Shown here piece after piece: positions 33,701 through 42,441 of a stretch of 64,000 nucleotides of DNA (position 1 is the first letter of the stretch; the number at the start of each line of letters is the position of its first letter). The translations under genes were made by a program, and so were the position numbers. Under the pieces are notes generated by a model, which ran no database searches, was not told the DNA's origin, and saw nothing but the letters and a program-made list of their open reading frames with translations. The stretch is from Ancylostoma caninum (lineage: Eukaryota > Nematoda > Chromadorea > Rhabditida > Ancylostomatidae). The stretch covers positions 1,983,001 to 2,047,000 of the forward strand of contig JBAJFG010000004.1 in the NCBI GenBank assembly GCA_037903475.1. Direction: 5' to 3'.

Positions 33701-36700
33701 GCTTGGCTATTGATGAGCCTGAGCTGTACTAGCGAACAGCAAGCGTGCCTGGTCAGCTTGAACGCTGTACTGTTTTTTTTCCTCAGTGAAGGTGCGTGGA
33801 CCTTACTTGGAATTGTGCCTTTGCGTAGGCAAGGGCGACTGAGAGACTGGCAATGGAGGTGCCTGGTCTCTGTTGAGAGAACAGTAAGCGTAGCGTGGAC
33901 GCTTTACTGTCTTTTTCACTGGTGAGGGTGTTGGACCCTACCAGTAATCGTGCCCTGCTGTGTGAAGGCTCGATTATAGAACAAAGGCTGGCAATTGGAA
34001 GCCGAGACCTTTGTCTATTAAACGGCAAAGCTTGGTCGCTTTGCTGTTTTTTTTGGAACTCGAGAGTTCTTGAGTTGAACTGCTCGAGCTGGAAGCAAGA
34101 CAAGCTTTCGTGTTGCTCGACTTGTTGCACACTGCTCGTCTGGCTCAAGGCTCTTTGATTTTCCCTGGTTCCTTGGACGGACTCGCGAGGGAATGAGACT
34201 TTCAGAGCAGTGTGCTGCTTCCAAACTTGAGAGTTCTGGTTGAACTTCCCAAGTATTAACAAGAGGAGCGTTTGCTGTGCTCGCCCTGTTGCTCACTGTC
34301 GCCTAGCTACAGTCTATTGGTTTTCTCTGGTTCCGCGGACGGACTCGCAAGAGAAAAGACTGTCTGACAGTGGTTTTAGCCGATCAAAACCTATCCCACT
34401 CTCTGGTTCCTTCGTGGAAGGACTCGCGAAGAGAGTTTTCAAGGATTTGTGGCTAGTGTGCTGCCACGCGGGTCTTTTGCCTAAGTTCTCTGGTTCCTTC
34501 GGTGAAGGACGCGCAAAGAGAACTCAGGGTAGGATCACTGGCCGATGCACCAATTTGTAGGGCAGCCAAGTGATGGGGTGGACGATTGGGAATCACAGAT
34601 TTATTCCCGCACACGGTAGATAATACAGACGAGTACAATATACATTCGGGAGCCCCTTTTATGCACACAGAAATGGGCGGGGTTGACCCGATAAGGAACT
34701 GCTTTGGCTAAAGTGCCAATGGATATAACGGAACAAAGGGGTGCCGTCTTAAGGGTCGACCCCGTCTGCTCAATTGTCACTCCAAGTTGAGTGATTAGAT
34801 ATAGGAGTACAACTTCTGGTGAGAAATACCTCATGGGTAAACATACAGTTGATCGTTGAACCTAAAAGATATAAGGAATACATGGTTGATGATCTATAAA
34901 TCATCAACATCTGGTCAGCGTATCAGTGTCTTCCATTATCATCTCTAGTATGTCGTTCAGTGATTTCATTGCCAGAGATAGCGATATAGAGATAGAGTGA
35001 AGAGCGCGAAAACCGCCACGGTTTATCCTAATGGGCTATAATGAATACAAGTCTACTCAGTTGATATGTCTTGTTTCATTTAAAGTCAAAGTCAAGTGTA
35101 GAGGAGAGAGAGATAGATGAAGAGTAAACGGTAAAGTATCCCTCTCCCATTCACATTCTTAAATAGTCTGTGTGTCTGCTTAGGTGTTCATATCGTATGT
35201 TCGGACGTTGCTAGACCTTGGTGTGGCCATAAACAGACTAACTCTTCTCGACAAGCGGAAGATATCGCCGTACATGATGGTGATGTCCTTGAACAAGCGC
35301 AGATCTATCTACATGTATCCGGAGTTCAAGGTCAGATCATTGCTCTCTAAGTTTGTTGCAAGTTTTCTTTAGTGTCAGAAGCACCTGAATTCTCCATTTT
35401 AGCGTTGTCGGGAGTTGTTCGTGTGCTACGATATTGGACTAGTCGCTCCCATCTTTGCTCACGAGAATGACAGATTCACATCGTTGCAAGTTTTTGAGGT
35501 AGACGAATCACATGTGCTGTACAAGAGAGATCTGCTCGAGTACTTGAGCAGTGCTCCAAGTAAGTTGCTTTTTTATATTCCATCTGATTCACTGATTCAC
35601 TATGCTAAGGTTCAAGCAACGCTAAACATTTACTTTACTTAGTTACTTTTGTCTGCTGTTCTGGTTAGGAAACAATCTTCTTCATATACCTCATGTTTGC
35701 CCCTTCTCATGACAGTTTTAGAAGGTGAAAATGGCAACATTTGCAGTTCTCGAGCACCATTGGAACAAACATAATTATACATATTCCTCAAAAAGAGTGA
35801 ACAAACTACTTATAATGCAGCAATAGGGCAGCACTTCGTAATTCTTCTCGAATAAAACCTTGGTCTTTGGCACTCGAATTGTTTCATCCCGACAGGGGAC
35901 GTCAATCACGATTAGCATTCCCGCGGAATAGCGCACCGCACAACCCACACGACGCGGTGGGCTGGCTGGGTGCCGCGGCTGGTGGTTGCGGGGATTTTCA
36001 GCTTTTCTTTAGTTTCTGCGACAATTTCACTCATTTGTGAGCCTTCTTGGTAACTGTTTGACATAGATTGGCGCTGTGGGCAATCGCACTCTTCTTCGGA
36101 TGTGCCTGGGTTGAGCTGGACTTTCACACGTGCTTTAGCAAGAACTTCTACCTGACGTCAGTAACTTCGATAAAGATGCAATGCCTTCACACGGTTGACC
36201 AAAAATCATCGTGAATAGGAGAAAGCTAGTCATCAAACACAATGAAGACCACAAATTACGCGGCATAACGGCTTTCTAATAAGCAGTGAGAAAAAGCCTT
36301 TTCGTAGGAAACAAACTGCAAGACGATATCTTCCTCAAACTCAGATATTGAAACTGAATCGGCGCCACTCTATCTCAAGCATTTATCAAGAGGGCCCACA
36401 AATGAGTGAAATTGTCCCAGAAACTAGAGAAAAGCTGAAAATCCCCGCAACCACCAGCCGCAGCACCCAGCCAGCCCGCCGCGTCGCGTGTTGGCGTTGT
36501 GGATTGTGCGGTGCGCCATTCCGCAAGAATAGTTATCGTGATTGACGTCCCCTGTACAGTCTTTCTCAAAAATTGTTGCCTCACGCTGAACCGCCCGTCA
36601 GCTTAGCCACGCCACACACGTATGATAATGCTTAGGCGATGCGGCACGGTTTAACAGATAGGCGGTGAAGCGTGAGGCAAGTATTTTTGAGAAGGACTGT

Positions 36701-38337
36701 AGATGACTGTATTGTTGCTTATACATGTCTCATTAGGGCGGTGAAGCGTGAGGCAAGTATTTTTGAGAAGGACTGTAGATGACTGTATTGTTGCTTATAC
36801 ATGTCTCATTAGGGCGGTGAAGCGTGAGGCAAGTATTTTTGAGAAGGACTGTAGATGACTGTATTGTTGCCTATACATGGCTCATTATTCTTGTTTCAGA
36901 TCTCGGAGAGATGCGTGTCGTGGTCCCTGCCACGTGGTCTCGTCGTGTGAGCACATGTACCAAAGGATGTTTCACAAATCCTGATTTTGCCTGTTTCAGG
37001 TAAATATTTACTGCTGGTGCTCATTTCTTGATGAATTGTTATGGAGTATTCACATTCGAGTAGATTTAGAAGCTAGACGGACATGGCATTGAGCTTTTTG
37101 CTTGTTTCATTCTGTTTATTGCACTTTCAAAATGGATGCTAGATCATGTTTAATTCCTAGGTGCTGAATATTTATTGGATGCTAAAGGCATCGCACATTT
37201 TTTCGTCCGTCTGTCGTCCGCACTTTATAAAAATGTGCAGCTTAAAACACAGTATGTATGAAATTCGACTATGTTTTCGGTGTGCGTGTCTGTACCCTGC
37301 TGTGCGAGTCGTTACACTCCAGCATGGACGTCGGAAACTTTCCCAAAAATTTAATGTGACATTTATTTACATTAGATCATAAATTTTATGACCGACACGG
37401 AATTTCTTCACCCGAACACTCTCTATTGGAGATGCATAGCGCCTTTCGTCGGAATAACTGCCTCCAAATAAGAAAAAAAAAACTTTTGCAGACCAGACGG
37501 GTGGTGTGCTGTGGAGACAAAGTTACCCTCTACGAAGTTCGCACTTATTGGATCAGATTTTGAATTCTGTCCAACCAGCAGTACCGATTGGCACTCGACT
37601 AACCTACGCACGATCACCATATGATTGTGAACGACGTAGCTTTTTGTTAAATGATTTTGTAATCTACTTAAAATTGTTATGTACAGTTTTCTAGCGCCAG
37701 TACAAACTACATAGTGTTTGTTAGACATTTTCTCCTTGTTGATCGGAGTCAGATATCTTCTTGTTCAAATAGGACATCCTAATAGTGAATCCGTTCTGGT
37801 GTACAAGTCATCAACCTCCACCAAACGTGGCTTTCTGTTGCTTGTTTCTGGAGCTTGGCCAATTGTTCCGACATGATGTACAGTATTCCTGTATATAGGT
37901 AGTAATATCCTATTAATTGTTGCTCAACCTAAACAATCCTGTTGTTTTACATTTACTAGTGTCTTTGCTGAAATTGCCTACTCCAGTTTGATAATTTTAC
38001 ATGTACTTTCATGGGTTATTTCGTTTTGATGACTGTGACTAATTGTATATACTTCATGAAAGGCTTTCATGTATATAAACTAATATGATCGTTCATGATC
38101 TGGTGTTGAGCAGGTGAAACCGTCAATGAACTCATGAGCATGAAACAGATGAAACTAAAAACGGGAGCGTTCAAAGCACCTCTTCGAGATGGATTAGGAA
38201 TTATTCGAAGCTCCGACAGGAACGTCGGACGCTGGAAGCACAACGTTGTGCTCAGTGGCCCATTCGAGTACAGCACTCCAGTAGCGGACATGGAGCAAGG
38301 ACTCTACGTGGCTCAGGACGAGCTGACCGTGGCGTGA
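27725..38337 (+). CDS. Gene B: unrecognised nematode protein (6 exons)
   Basis: Exons 27725-27775, 35184-35330, 35403-35559, 36900-36999, 37492-37580 and 38114-38337 join with phases 0, 0, 1, 2, 1 to 256 codons including TGA. Every intron is GT..AG. The protein starts MGQGYHGPADFSRCRNQ, continues with FISYVRTLLDLGVAINRLTL, CRELFVCYDIGLVAPIFAH, MRVVVPATWSRR, WCAVETKLPSTKFALIGSDF and ends with a basic-then-acidic tail (GIIRSSDRNVGRWKHN, QGLYVAQDELTVA). I recognise no family and see no signal peptide or membrane helix. The N-terminal Met-Gly could permit myristoylation, but position 6 is His rather than Ser/Thr, so this is weak. Intron 1 is 7.4 kb because it holds the BEL and mariner insertions. 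Intron 3 holds a foldback element, a MITE and a tandem triplication. The least certain links are the first exon, joined only by phase and by its start codon, and the donor GTACCG at 37581. Confidence 0.65.
27776..28419 (+). other. Gene B intron 1, left part
   Basis: Unique-looking sequence with a 17-nt G run at 27867. No exon recognised. It ends at the TCTGG that precedes the older BEL LTR. Confidence 0.4.
28504..29787 (-). mobile_element. Complete mariner transposon, TA-flanked
   Basis: A 1284-bp element. Both ends begin TTAGGTTGTTGCAAAATCGA when read inward, and the terminal inverted repeat is at least 32 bp, perfect through GTCGGATTTTC. TA dinucleotides at 28502-28503 and 29788-29789 are the target duplication, and removing one restores the interrupted LTR exactly. 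Size, ends and TA target are standard for mariner. Confidence 0.95.
28581..29602 (-). pseudogene. Mariner transposase with one frameshift
   Basis: The main frame runs from ATG 29602 and shows the paired N-terminal helix-turn-helix region (TAQRWFKKF, TIRDLADELGIHYATVSRHL), WVSHEL (family WVPHEL), and the DDE/D catalytic triad: VTCDEKW, then LLHDIARPH (family HDNARPH, with Asn changed to Ile), then SPTDYH with 34 residues between the second and third Asp (D34D). After TDYHLF the frame becomes wrong. The conserved C-terminus (HLDLYLNGKIF ... WQKCVDSNGDYFD) continues in another frame to 28581. A single lost base at about 28757-28763 explains this. The protein would be truncated just after the last catalytic Asp and is probably inactive. 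Confidence 0.92.
30062..30415 (-). repeat. BEL 3' LTR
   Basis: A 354-bp LTR with TG..CA ends (plus strand TGTAGGGCAG ... ATCATCAACA). It differs from the LTR at 34556-34909 at only two positions (in CATATAGTTGATCTTTG against CATACAGTTGATCGTTG). The element is read on the minus strand, so this is its downstream LTR. Confidence 0.95.
30690..33407 (-). CDS. BEL Gag-protease polyprotein (RT and integrase missing)
   Basis: A 905-codon frame from ATG 33407 (the frame is open to 33503 without another ATG). It makes the structural protein of an LTR retrotransposon. Residue numbers count from the upstream edge of the frame. A coiled N-terminal region (30-175) precedes the BEL Gag core (LEIPSFSGDFREFHSFWTVF, about 193-212). 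A Cys/His zinc-knuckle region follows (CLCGQAHSPHSC, CWRCFSKNHQ, CPKCREGHH, about 400-462). The retropepsin active site is LLLDSGAQKSFI (558-569), with the flap-side PDLLIGQDLL (664-673) and the BEL-typical LPSGLILTP...GSIISGT (686-703). After about residue 740 the usual RT sequence is replaced by a short tail with FRTFWNHDYLKF, which resembles the region after the integrase. It appears to be a deletion that kept an open frame. Confidence 0.85.
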   Translation of the reverse strand: MAELQVFKAKINNACSFIKSIEDDVKRLEQPFTFPEQKIECEEYVRTKTGELTHLLTTIQNAVKLQETQISAALNHIAGRQDQKEREKLMTELNRHLELESHQLEVSAVQWQNKIQFRQHELSEQSNVLRDTVPSISSHDTEGNTSNRSERQIRLRRPMLEIPSFSGDFREFHSFWTVFESLIHNDDELSDIDKFLFLKQALKGRAATALSCIPVIGDRYSTAVNILKKQFDRSANMADIIINEIEHIQRASDNPRSCRETFEAINARIIHLEQTGMTMNADRIWRRMILSKFPEVICNMAIQKESQSDHSFDVTEIMSTIDTIISLRETTALTTETLFAKDNQRISLPQQIVRWDEKMNAPRRQKGMCLCGQAHSPHSCPKFTTPQARRFEVRKQKACWRCFSKNHQSKDRTMMGLCPKCREGHHSSLCLSETKRQDTSYLTLPRLPGRNVQPPPATRTHQWPASCSHRQQDGNRSVQTLHHSQNGRHLCTTPERTTTVNSQCVLQIASAMIFNEAEWDYQPIILLLDSGAQKSFIKSELSEDLKLGKTGSKSFIASGMGEMQEVFDSDEVQVTLKSVHSSKKLRKLSIHTKEKLTTSLSTAELSEADLDFISSNNIIVAQESLAKTVVSPDLLIGQDLLSTILDHSSPVQKLPSGLILTPSIFGSIISGTSLITEKATAAEIHLSALVLATPMDDYRKTSPIRGGTDTAGDPFDEITDKLKDKIINACRASHGNEHLSSGGGSPDYGVASELLPDQRSRMEPRKPARKFRTFWNHDYLKFRDDRRLLEEHENSTNSGKEVLPVAIKVRGKKHPRKKRKKGATKAVKKPVRCGMMETSNARSRTKCISNTRAITTTSLDSTTRMKDSLPAWQQHYGMSTPWLYRHWLFKQESQLSTSRQARICF
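34150..34525 (-). repeat. Repeated hairpins in the BEL leader
   Basis: Four related units start at about 34159, 34326, 34396 and 34486. Each has CTCTGGTTCC or CCCTGGTTCC, a short GGA-C loop and GGACTCGCGA(A/G)GAG or GGACGCGCAAAGAG, so each folds on itself (for example TTCTCTGG...CAAAGAGAA). Repeated stem-loops in the RNA between the 5' LTR and gag could be packaging or dimerisation elements, which is inference. Confidence 0.6.
34534..34553 (-). promoter_or_regulatory. Candidate primer-binding site
   Basis: Just inside the 5' LTR, after AAT, the minus strand reads TGGTGCATCGGCCAGTGATC. This is complementary to a tRNA 3' end GGCCGATGCACCA, one mismatch from the GGCCAATGCACCA end known for eukaryotic tRNA-Gly. 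The tRNA identity is tentative. Confidence 0.55.
34556..34909 (-). repeat. BEL 5' LTR
   Basis: A 354-bp LTR with TG..CA ends. It is followed on the right by TCTGG, the presumed target duplication. Confidence 0.95.
35894..36553. repeat. 660-bp foldback element (intron 3 of gene B)
   Basis: Two inverted arms of about 190-200 bp face each other. The left arm starts AGGGGACGTCAATCACGAT and contains GGCTGGCTGGGTGCCGCGGC and GATTTTCAGCTTTTCT. The right arm, read on the minus strand, starts AGGGGACGTCAATCACGAT and follows the same order with about 10-15 percent mismatches. About 250 bp of spacer lies between. The similar peptides predicted on opposite strands at 35912-36127 and 36348-36545 come from the two arms. 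Confidence 0.9.
36555..36701. repeat. MITE family 3, copy 2 (intron 3 of gene B)
   Basis: Ends ACAGTCTTTCTCAAAAATTG and inverted ATTTTTGAGAAGGACTGT, inner TTGCCTCACGCT/AGCGTGAGGCAA, TA at both outer edges (TACAG...CTGTA). It directly abuts the foldback element and overlaps the first copy of the 76-bp tandem unit. Confidence 0.85.
36661..36888. repeat. 76-bp tandem triplication
   Basis: Three head-to-tail copies starting at 36661, 36737 and 36813. The first two are identical and the third differs at two positions near its end (GCCTATACATGG for GCTTATACATGT). Each unit holds the right terminal repeat of the MITE plus flanking sequence (GATGACTGTATTGTTGC). It sits 11 bp before the acceptor of exon 4 of gene B. 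Confidence 0.95.
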
Positions 38338-38389
38338 ACGGGTTAGGGCCACATTCATACGCTGCTGGTCATCCAGAAATTCGCCTGCT

Positions 38390-40425
38390 TCCGGAACGAA
38401 TCCTAATAATATAAAAGGTTATTACACAAATCTGTTCTGTACGAACACCCTTATCTTGCAGTTCTGTGACAGTGGTCAAGCAGATCGCGACCTCCACTTC
38501 GTTGTAGGGGACTTGGTCACCGTACGCTGAAAAGTCCCCGGGAAGAACGGAAGATTCTTGTCGGGGAACTCGAAGAGATCGAGGAACAGGCGTCGCTCTG
38601 CTGCATCGGCCCCGCTGACCGAAGTCCCGCCATAGTGAGCCGCTTTGAGAGCTCAATGAGAGCAGGGTGCGCCCTGAAAGTAGTAACAAGAGGGGCGACC
38701 ATTTTTGCAGCGGCGGTGGGCACGCTCATGACGGCCAAGTACCGCTGGGTTGGAGGAACGCGGGCAGCGCGCGTGCGGCTCCAACTGGTGCACATCGCTG
38801 ATATATACGTGGCGAATGTTCGGTAGACGATCAGCAATCGCCACGAACACCGGCTCCGGGATCTGGGAAGCCTATCACCACGTCGAAACTGTCCAGATAT
38901 TCGGCGAAGCAACTCTTCGGGGCCGTGGTGTCCAGCAGCGAAGAGGTCGTCAGACAGAGGATTCGCCCCTACAGTGGAAGTACATGCGAGTCATCGCGGC
39001 GACCTGGATCGAGACATCTTGCTCTACTATCATAAACTCGTGACGCTCGCGCTCGCTCATCCCTAGCGCTCCCTCGGGGTTTTGTATGAACTCTGCATAC
39101 CGTCTGCGCCCCCGTACATACGCTGCGATGGATGTGCGTTCCGCGGTGGTGAACGGCGTGCGCTGGTCATCTCCAACACTGAGCAGAACCTTGTGCATGT
39201 CCAGAAGGGTTGTCGGAGCATTGTCGAGAAGTGCCGTTTCCGAGACGTATTGAATCGTCTCTATGTCACGGAACTCCTCAATGGCTAAGATAGAGTTGGT
39301 AAACTGCGGCACTTGTTGAAGCGGTGTCGATCACCAGCTTGTTGTTTCAGCCGTAGCGGGCGGCAATTATGGTACTTAGTACCGTTTTACCAGTCCCAAA
39401 CGCGGCCTGAATTGCTACTATGGAGCGCTCGCATCTGCCTAGACCCCTGCTTCACGCTGGTCGTCGGTTAGAGCGATCTGACGGCCACGAATAGTGTGGA
39501 CGACTCGGTCCTCTACATACGCCATCTCGTTGTCACTGAGATGCCTTCTGTCAGCACCATAGACTTTGTCAGCACCATAGACATAGGCGGGCGATTGTTT
39601 CTAGCGCAGGGTTTGCGGTGTTGGATATGCGACCGAATTTCACGGAAACACTCACGATTGTGTCCAGACCTACGCGGCTCCCATAGGATCGGATAGAGCG
39701 AACGAGTTCGTCATCCGTATCGCAATATGCCGCGATCGTGACGTTGAGCTCGCGAGCCTCGGAATTTGCTTGGACAGCCATAACGCGTGCGCGGGGAAGC
39801 TCGGTGGAACCCTCGACCCACAATTCCACCGGGGCGTCGAACGGTCCATCCGGTCTATGTCCGTGAGCCGGAACATGCGAATCTTAGCGGCTTCGGGATC
39901 TCGGCGGTAGTTCTTGAAAGGCCCAGCACGGTCTGCCAACCAATTTTGCTCTGCAGGGGGAAGCTTAAAGACGCGGAGGGGCAGGATAGCCTCCTGTGGG
40001 TGAAAGGAAGCGAAAGATTTGATAGCGTGAGCTAACGCAGATCTAGCGGCCTTTGAGACCGGCGGCTCTGAAAAACGGACGGCGGTAGATGTGTTGAGCC
40101 GTGAGTGGGCTGACACCATCTCGTTCTCCTCGCCCATGATTAGCTCAAAGTCGCAAAGCGATAGTGGAACTGCGACCGCGTCGGGAGCACCCTCAAAGAC
40201 AGCCCTCATGTTGTTGACAGCTTTATCGCCGTGGCGAGGAACTGACAGCACTACGCCGTAGACCTCCTGAGATAGCTGCGCAGGGCGAACAAAAGCAAAG
40301 CGCGCAACCCGGAAGAAGAAGCTAGAGTTGTTATCTAGCGCCGCCTGCTGCAGCGCGAGCGCAGGGTTCCTGAGAGTGACGTTGGTCGGCTCTACGTCGT
40401 AGACCAAACGTAATCTTTGTTATCG
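38390..40425 (-). pseudogene. Upf1-like SF1 helicase pseudogene
   Basis: Minus-strand frames in order: a long N-terminal part from 40407 (245 codons, VYGVVLSVPRHGDKAVN, RVFKLPPAEQNWL), a frame switch near 39790 to VELWVEGSTELPRARVMAV, then LTDDQREA, a shift, then RSIVAIQAAFGTGKTVLSTI, a Walker A motif. After that come the ORF at 39312-38950 (YVRGRRRYAEFIQNPEGAL), a damaged DExxQ region where DVVIG is followed after a few lost bases by [13 protein letters not shown] in another frame, then [13 protein letters not shown] (motif III-like GD-x-x-QL-x-P) and [13 protein letters not shown]. Motif order is that of superfamily 1B Upf1/NAM7-type RNA/DNA helicases. There are at least five frameshifts or stops. 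It ends tail to tail with gene B, about 50 bp away. It is a dead copy of a gene or of a mobile-element gene. Confidence 0.7.
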
Positions 40426-40619
40426 CTAAATTATCACCTTGAGAAGCTGCCAAATAATGGCTGTGTACAGAGACGGAAACAGATTGATCCATAGCGGGGT
40501 CAGTCAACTTATGCTACAGATGGCTCTGTAGCTGTATCAGACGTGACTGGCACGTCTGAAACCACTTGCTCCGTAGGGCTATCAGACTAAGTGACTGCCA
40601 AATCATGGCTAACCAAAGG

Positions 40620-41760
40620 TAACGTGCCGATGAGCCGTCACCTCGAAGCATTTCACCTCGTGGTTTGTTCGGAGCGGACATAAGGACACTTGCTTTGTGA
40701 GCACAATAACACCGGAGTTGTATCTGAAAATACAGGAAAGAAAGGAGCAGCAATAAATGAAAAGTTTTGGATGAATTTACAGAAAAAGTTGGCCATGCCG
40801 ACCAATCCTTTGACCTCCTTGATCGTTGTTGGAGTGGGGAAGTCGTTGATTGCTGCGGTCGTTGCGGTCAGCCGGACTGTAGCAAGAACCCGAGATTTCA
40901 TGATTTGGAAAGTCGGTTTTAGATCGTGCTATTTCCGTTATTTCTTTCCTGAAGCTTTAATGGTGAAGGAACGATGCCTCTAAAAAATCTTACGTAGAGA
41001 AGCGAGATGACTCGGAAAATCTTCATTAAAGATCACTATATCATCTAAATAGACTAAACAATTGTCTTCCAAACCTGCTAAAATGCGAGACGTAGCACTA
41101 GAGAAACATGCTCCAGCATTTTTGAGACCAAAAGGCAAATAGACAAACTGGTAGACACCACGGTGTGTGGCCCAACCACATTTATGTTGGCTTTTAGGGG
41201 AAAGTAAAAGTTGCATATACCCTGAGGCTAAGTCTAGGGTGGTATAGTATTTGTGACCAGCTATTTTAGCCAAAATATCCTCTATACGAGGTAATGGGTA
41301 ATAATCCGGAATAGTAATATCATTAAGAAGACGGAAATCGAAACAAACTCGGAGTGATCCATCCTTTTCCTTAGCTAAAACAGTACTACTAATCCATGGA
41401 GTATCAATCTCTTTTATTCGGCCAGCGCGAAGAAGTTTGTTAATGTGAGCATCCAGCTCTTTTTGGAATTTTACTGGTATCCGCGGCGGGCGAACGTCTC
41501 ATGGTGGAACTTCCGTAGTTGTTTTAATAACTATTTCGGATCCATGACAAGCACCCAAATCGTAAGTACTGTTCGAAATTCTATCTCTATACTTTTTAAA
41601 CAGTTCGCGCAGCTAACGCTTTTCGTCTTCAGTAACTTCAGCTTGTGACAAGTCAATGGCTACCGGTTCGACGCAAAGTGAAGGATCTTGGCTATCAGCC
41701 CTAGTCGCTAAAACGCCTGCTGCGGCGTCGATACTAAAAACAAGACGTAGATATAACTAA
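40620..41760 (-). pseudogene. Ty3/Gypsy reverse transcriptase fragment
   Basis: On the minus strand the sequence begins with an open stretch (KYRDRISNSTYDLGACHGSE), then a stop at about 41500, then RIPVKFQKELDAHINKLLRA, LAKEKDGSLRVCFDFRLLND and PLPRIEDILAKIAGHKYYTT. It continues LDLASGYMQLLLSPKS, FVYLPFGLKNAGACF and CLVYLDDIVIFNE, the catalytic box with YLDD for the usual YVDD/YIDD. A stop at 40980 interrupts it. It resumes in another frame with TIKEVKGLVGMANFFCKFIQ, the Gypsy sequence after the RT palm. RNase H and integrase are not found. Dead element. Confidence 0.9.
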
Positions 41761-42099
41761 AGTGCTACATTCATTTTCGAAAACCCTTTATGTAAAACTT
41801 TAGATTGTGGAGAAGGGTTAGAGATAAGTAGCTTAATCGTACCTGACTTCACAACTGAAGGTGTTACCATCAATGACCTCTCCGTCTCCGTCAGTGCATC
41901 CGATTGCTGAGCCAGAACGAGTGTAGAGTCCTTCGGAGCATCACTGTAGCATTGGACGAACGTCTCCGCCCTGGGGCGCAGTGCTGCAGTCTGAGCTATA
42001 GCTGCTACTGCAGTCTGAGCTATAGCAAGTATACTCGCACAGAAATAGGCTGATTAGCTGCTGGTGTAGAAGTTAGAAAGCGAACATTTCCATTCCCCA

Positions 42100-42300
42100 T
42101 AGAAAAGGTTGTGGTTTGGTAATCAATATTCCAACACGGAGGCCAAAACATCATTACCCAAAATAATATTGTAAGAGTCTACCCCATTAAAAATACAAGC
42201 CGAATCGGTAATGTACACCCGATGGTTGAGGCGTGTTTCCCCTAGCTGGGAAGAAAGAGGGGCCCGGCCTAGAGGAAAGCCAGCCATACTTATAACGCTA
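42100..42300 (-). pseudogene. Gypsy retropepsin remnant
   Basis: The minus strand encodes GFPLGRAPLSSQLGE, then YITDSACIFNGVDSYNIILG with NDVLA, the C-terminal part of an LTR-element aspartic protease (I-I/L-G-N-D-x-L). The DTG/DSG active-site box is not visible. It lies upstream of the RT fragment in the expected gag-PR-RT order. Confidence 0.65.
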
Positions 42301-42441
42301 GGAATATCGCTTGGCTCAAACTTGGAAACTCCAAAAGTATCGCAACTTCACGATCAGTGACAGTAAGGACAGTAATAGCATGGGAATGCCCTCCACACAA
42401 ATAGAGAATGAGTGACGAAGAAGTCCCCTGGAGGGGTAATG

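Larger units (their letters stand above)
30416..34555 (-). mobile_element. BEL/Pao internal region, deleted in pol
   Basis: 4140 bp between near-identical LTRs, compared with well over 5 kb in a full BEL element. It contains a leader with repeated hairpins, one long gag/protease frame, and about 270 bp to the 3' LTR. Reverse transcriptase, RNase H and the integrase core are absent: no YVDD-type box or integrase zinc finger appears in any frame. The primer-binding side follows the 5' LTR after AAT. The element is non-autonomous. Confidence 0.85.
28415..34914. mobile_element. Composite BEL insertion bounded by TCTGG repeats
   Basis: The five bases TCTGG at 28415-28419 and again at 34910-34914 flank the whole three-LTR block. 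A 5-bp duplication is typical of BEL/Pao integration. The block reads, on the minus strand, LTR (34909-34556), internal region, LTR (30415-30062), five bases AATTG, then a third, divergent LTR (30056-28420) split by a mariner. The outer pair of flanks is the only matching pair I find. The inner junction has no duplication. The left LTR edge is slightly mutated, so the boundary there is uncertain by one base. Confidence 0.55.

Noticed and set aside
30062..34909. An env-like gene making the BEL element a retrovirus
   Set aside because: No frame with signal peptide and membrane anchor lies between the gag/protease frame and the 3' LTR.
37161..37382. Plus-strand exon after TTCCTAG at 37155
   Set aside because: In the phase required by gene B it meets a stop at once, whereas the exon at 37492 fits exactly.
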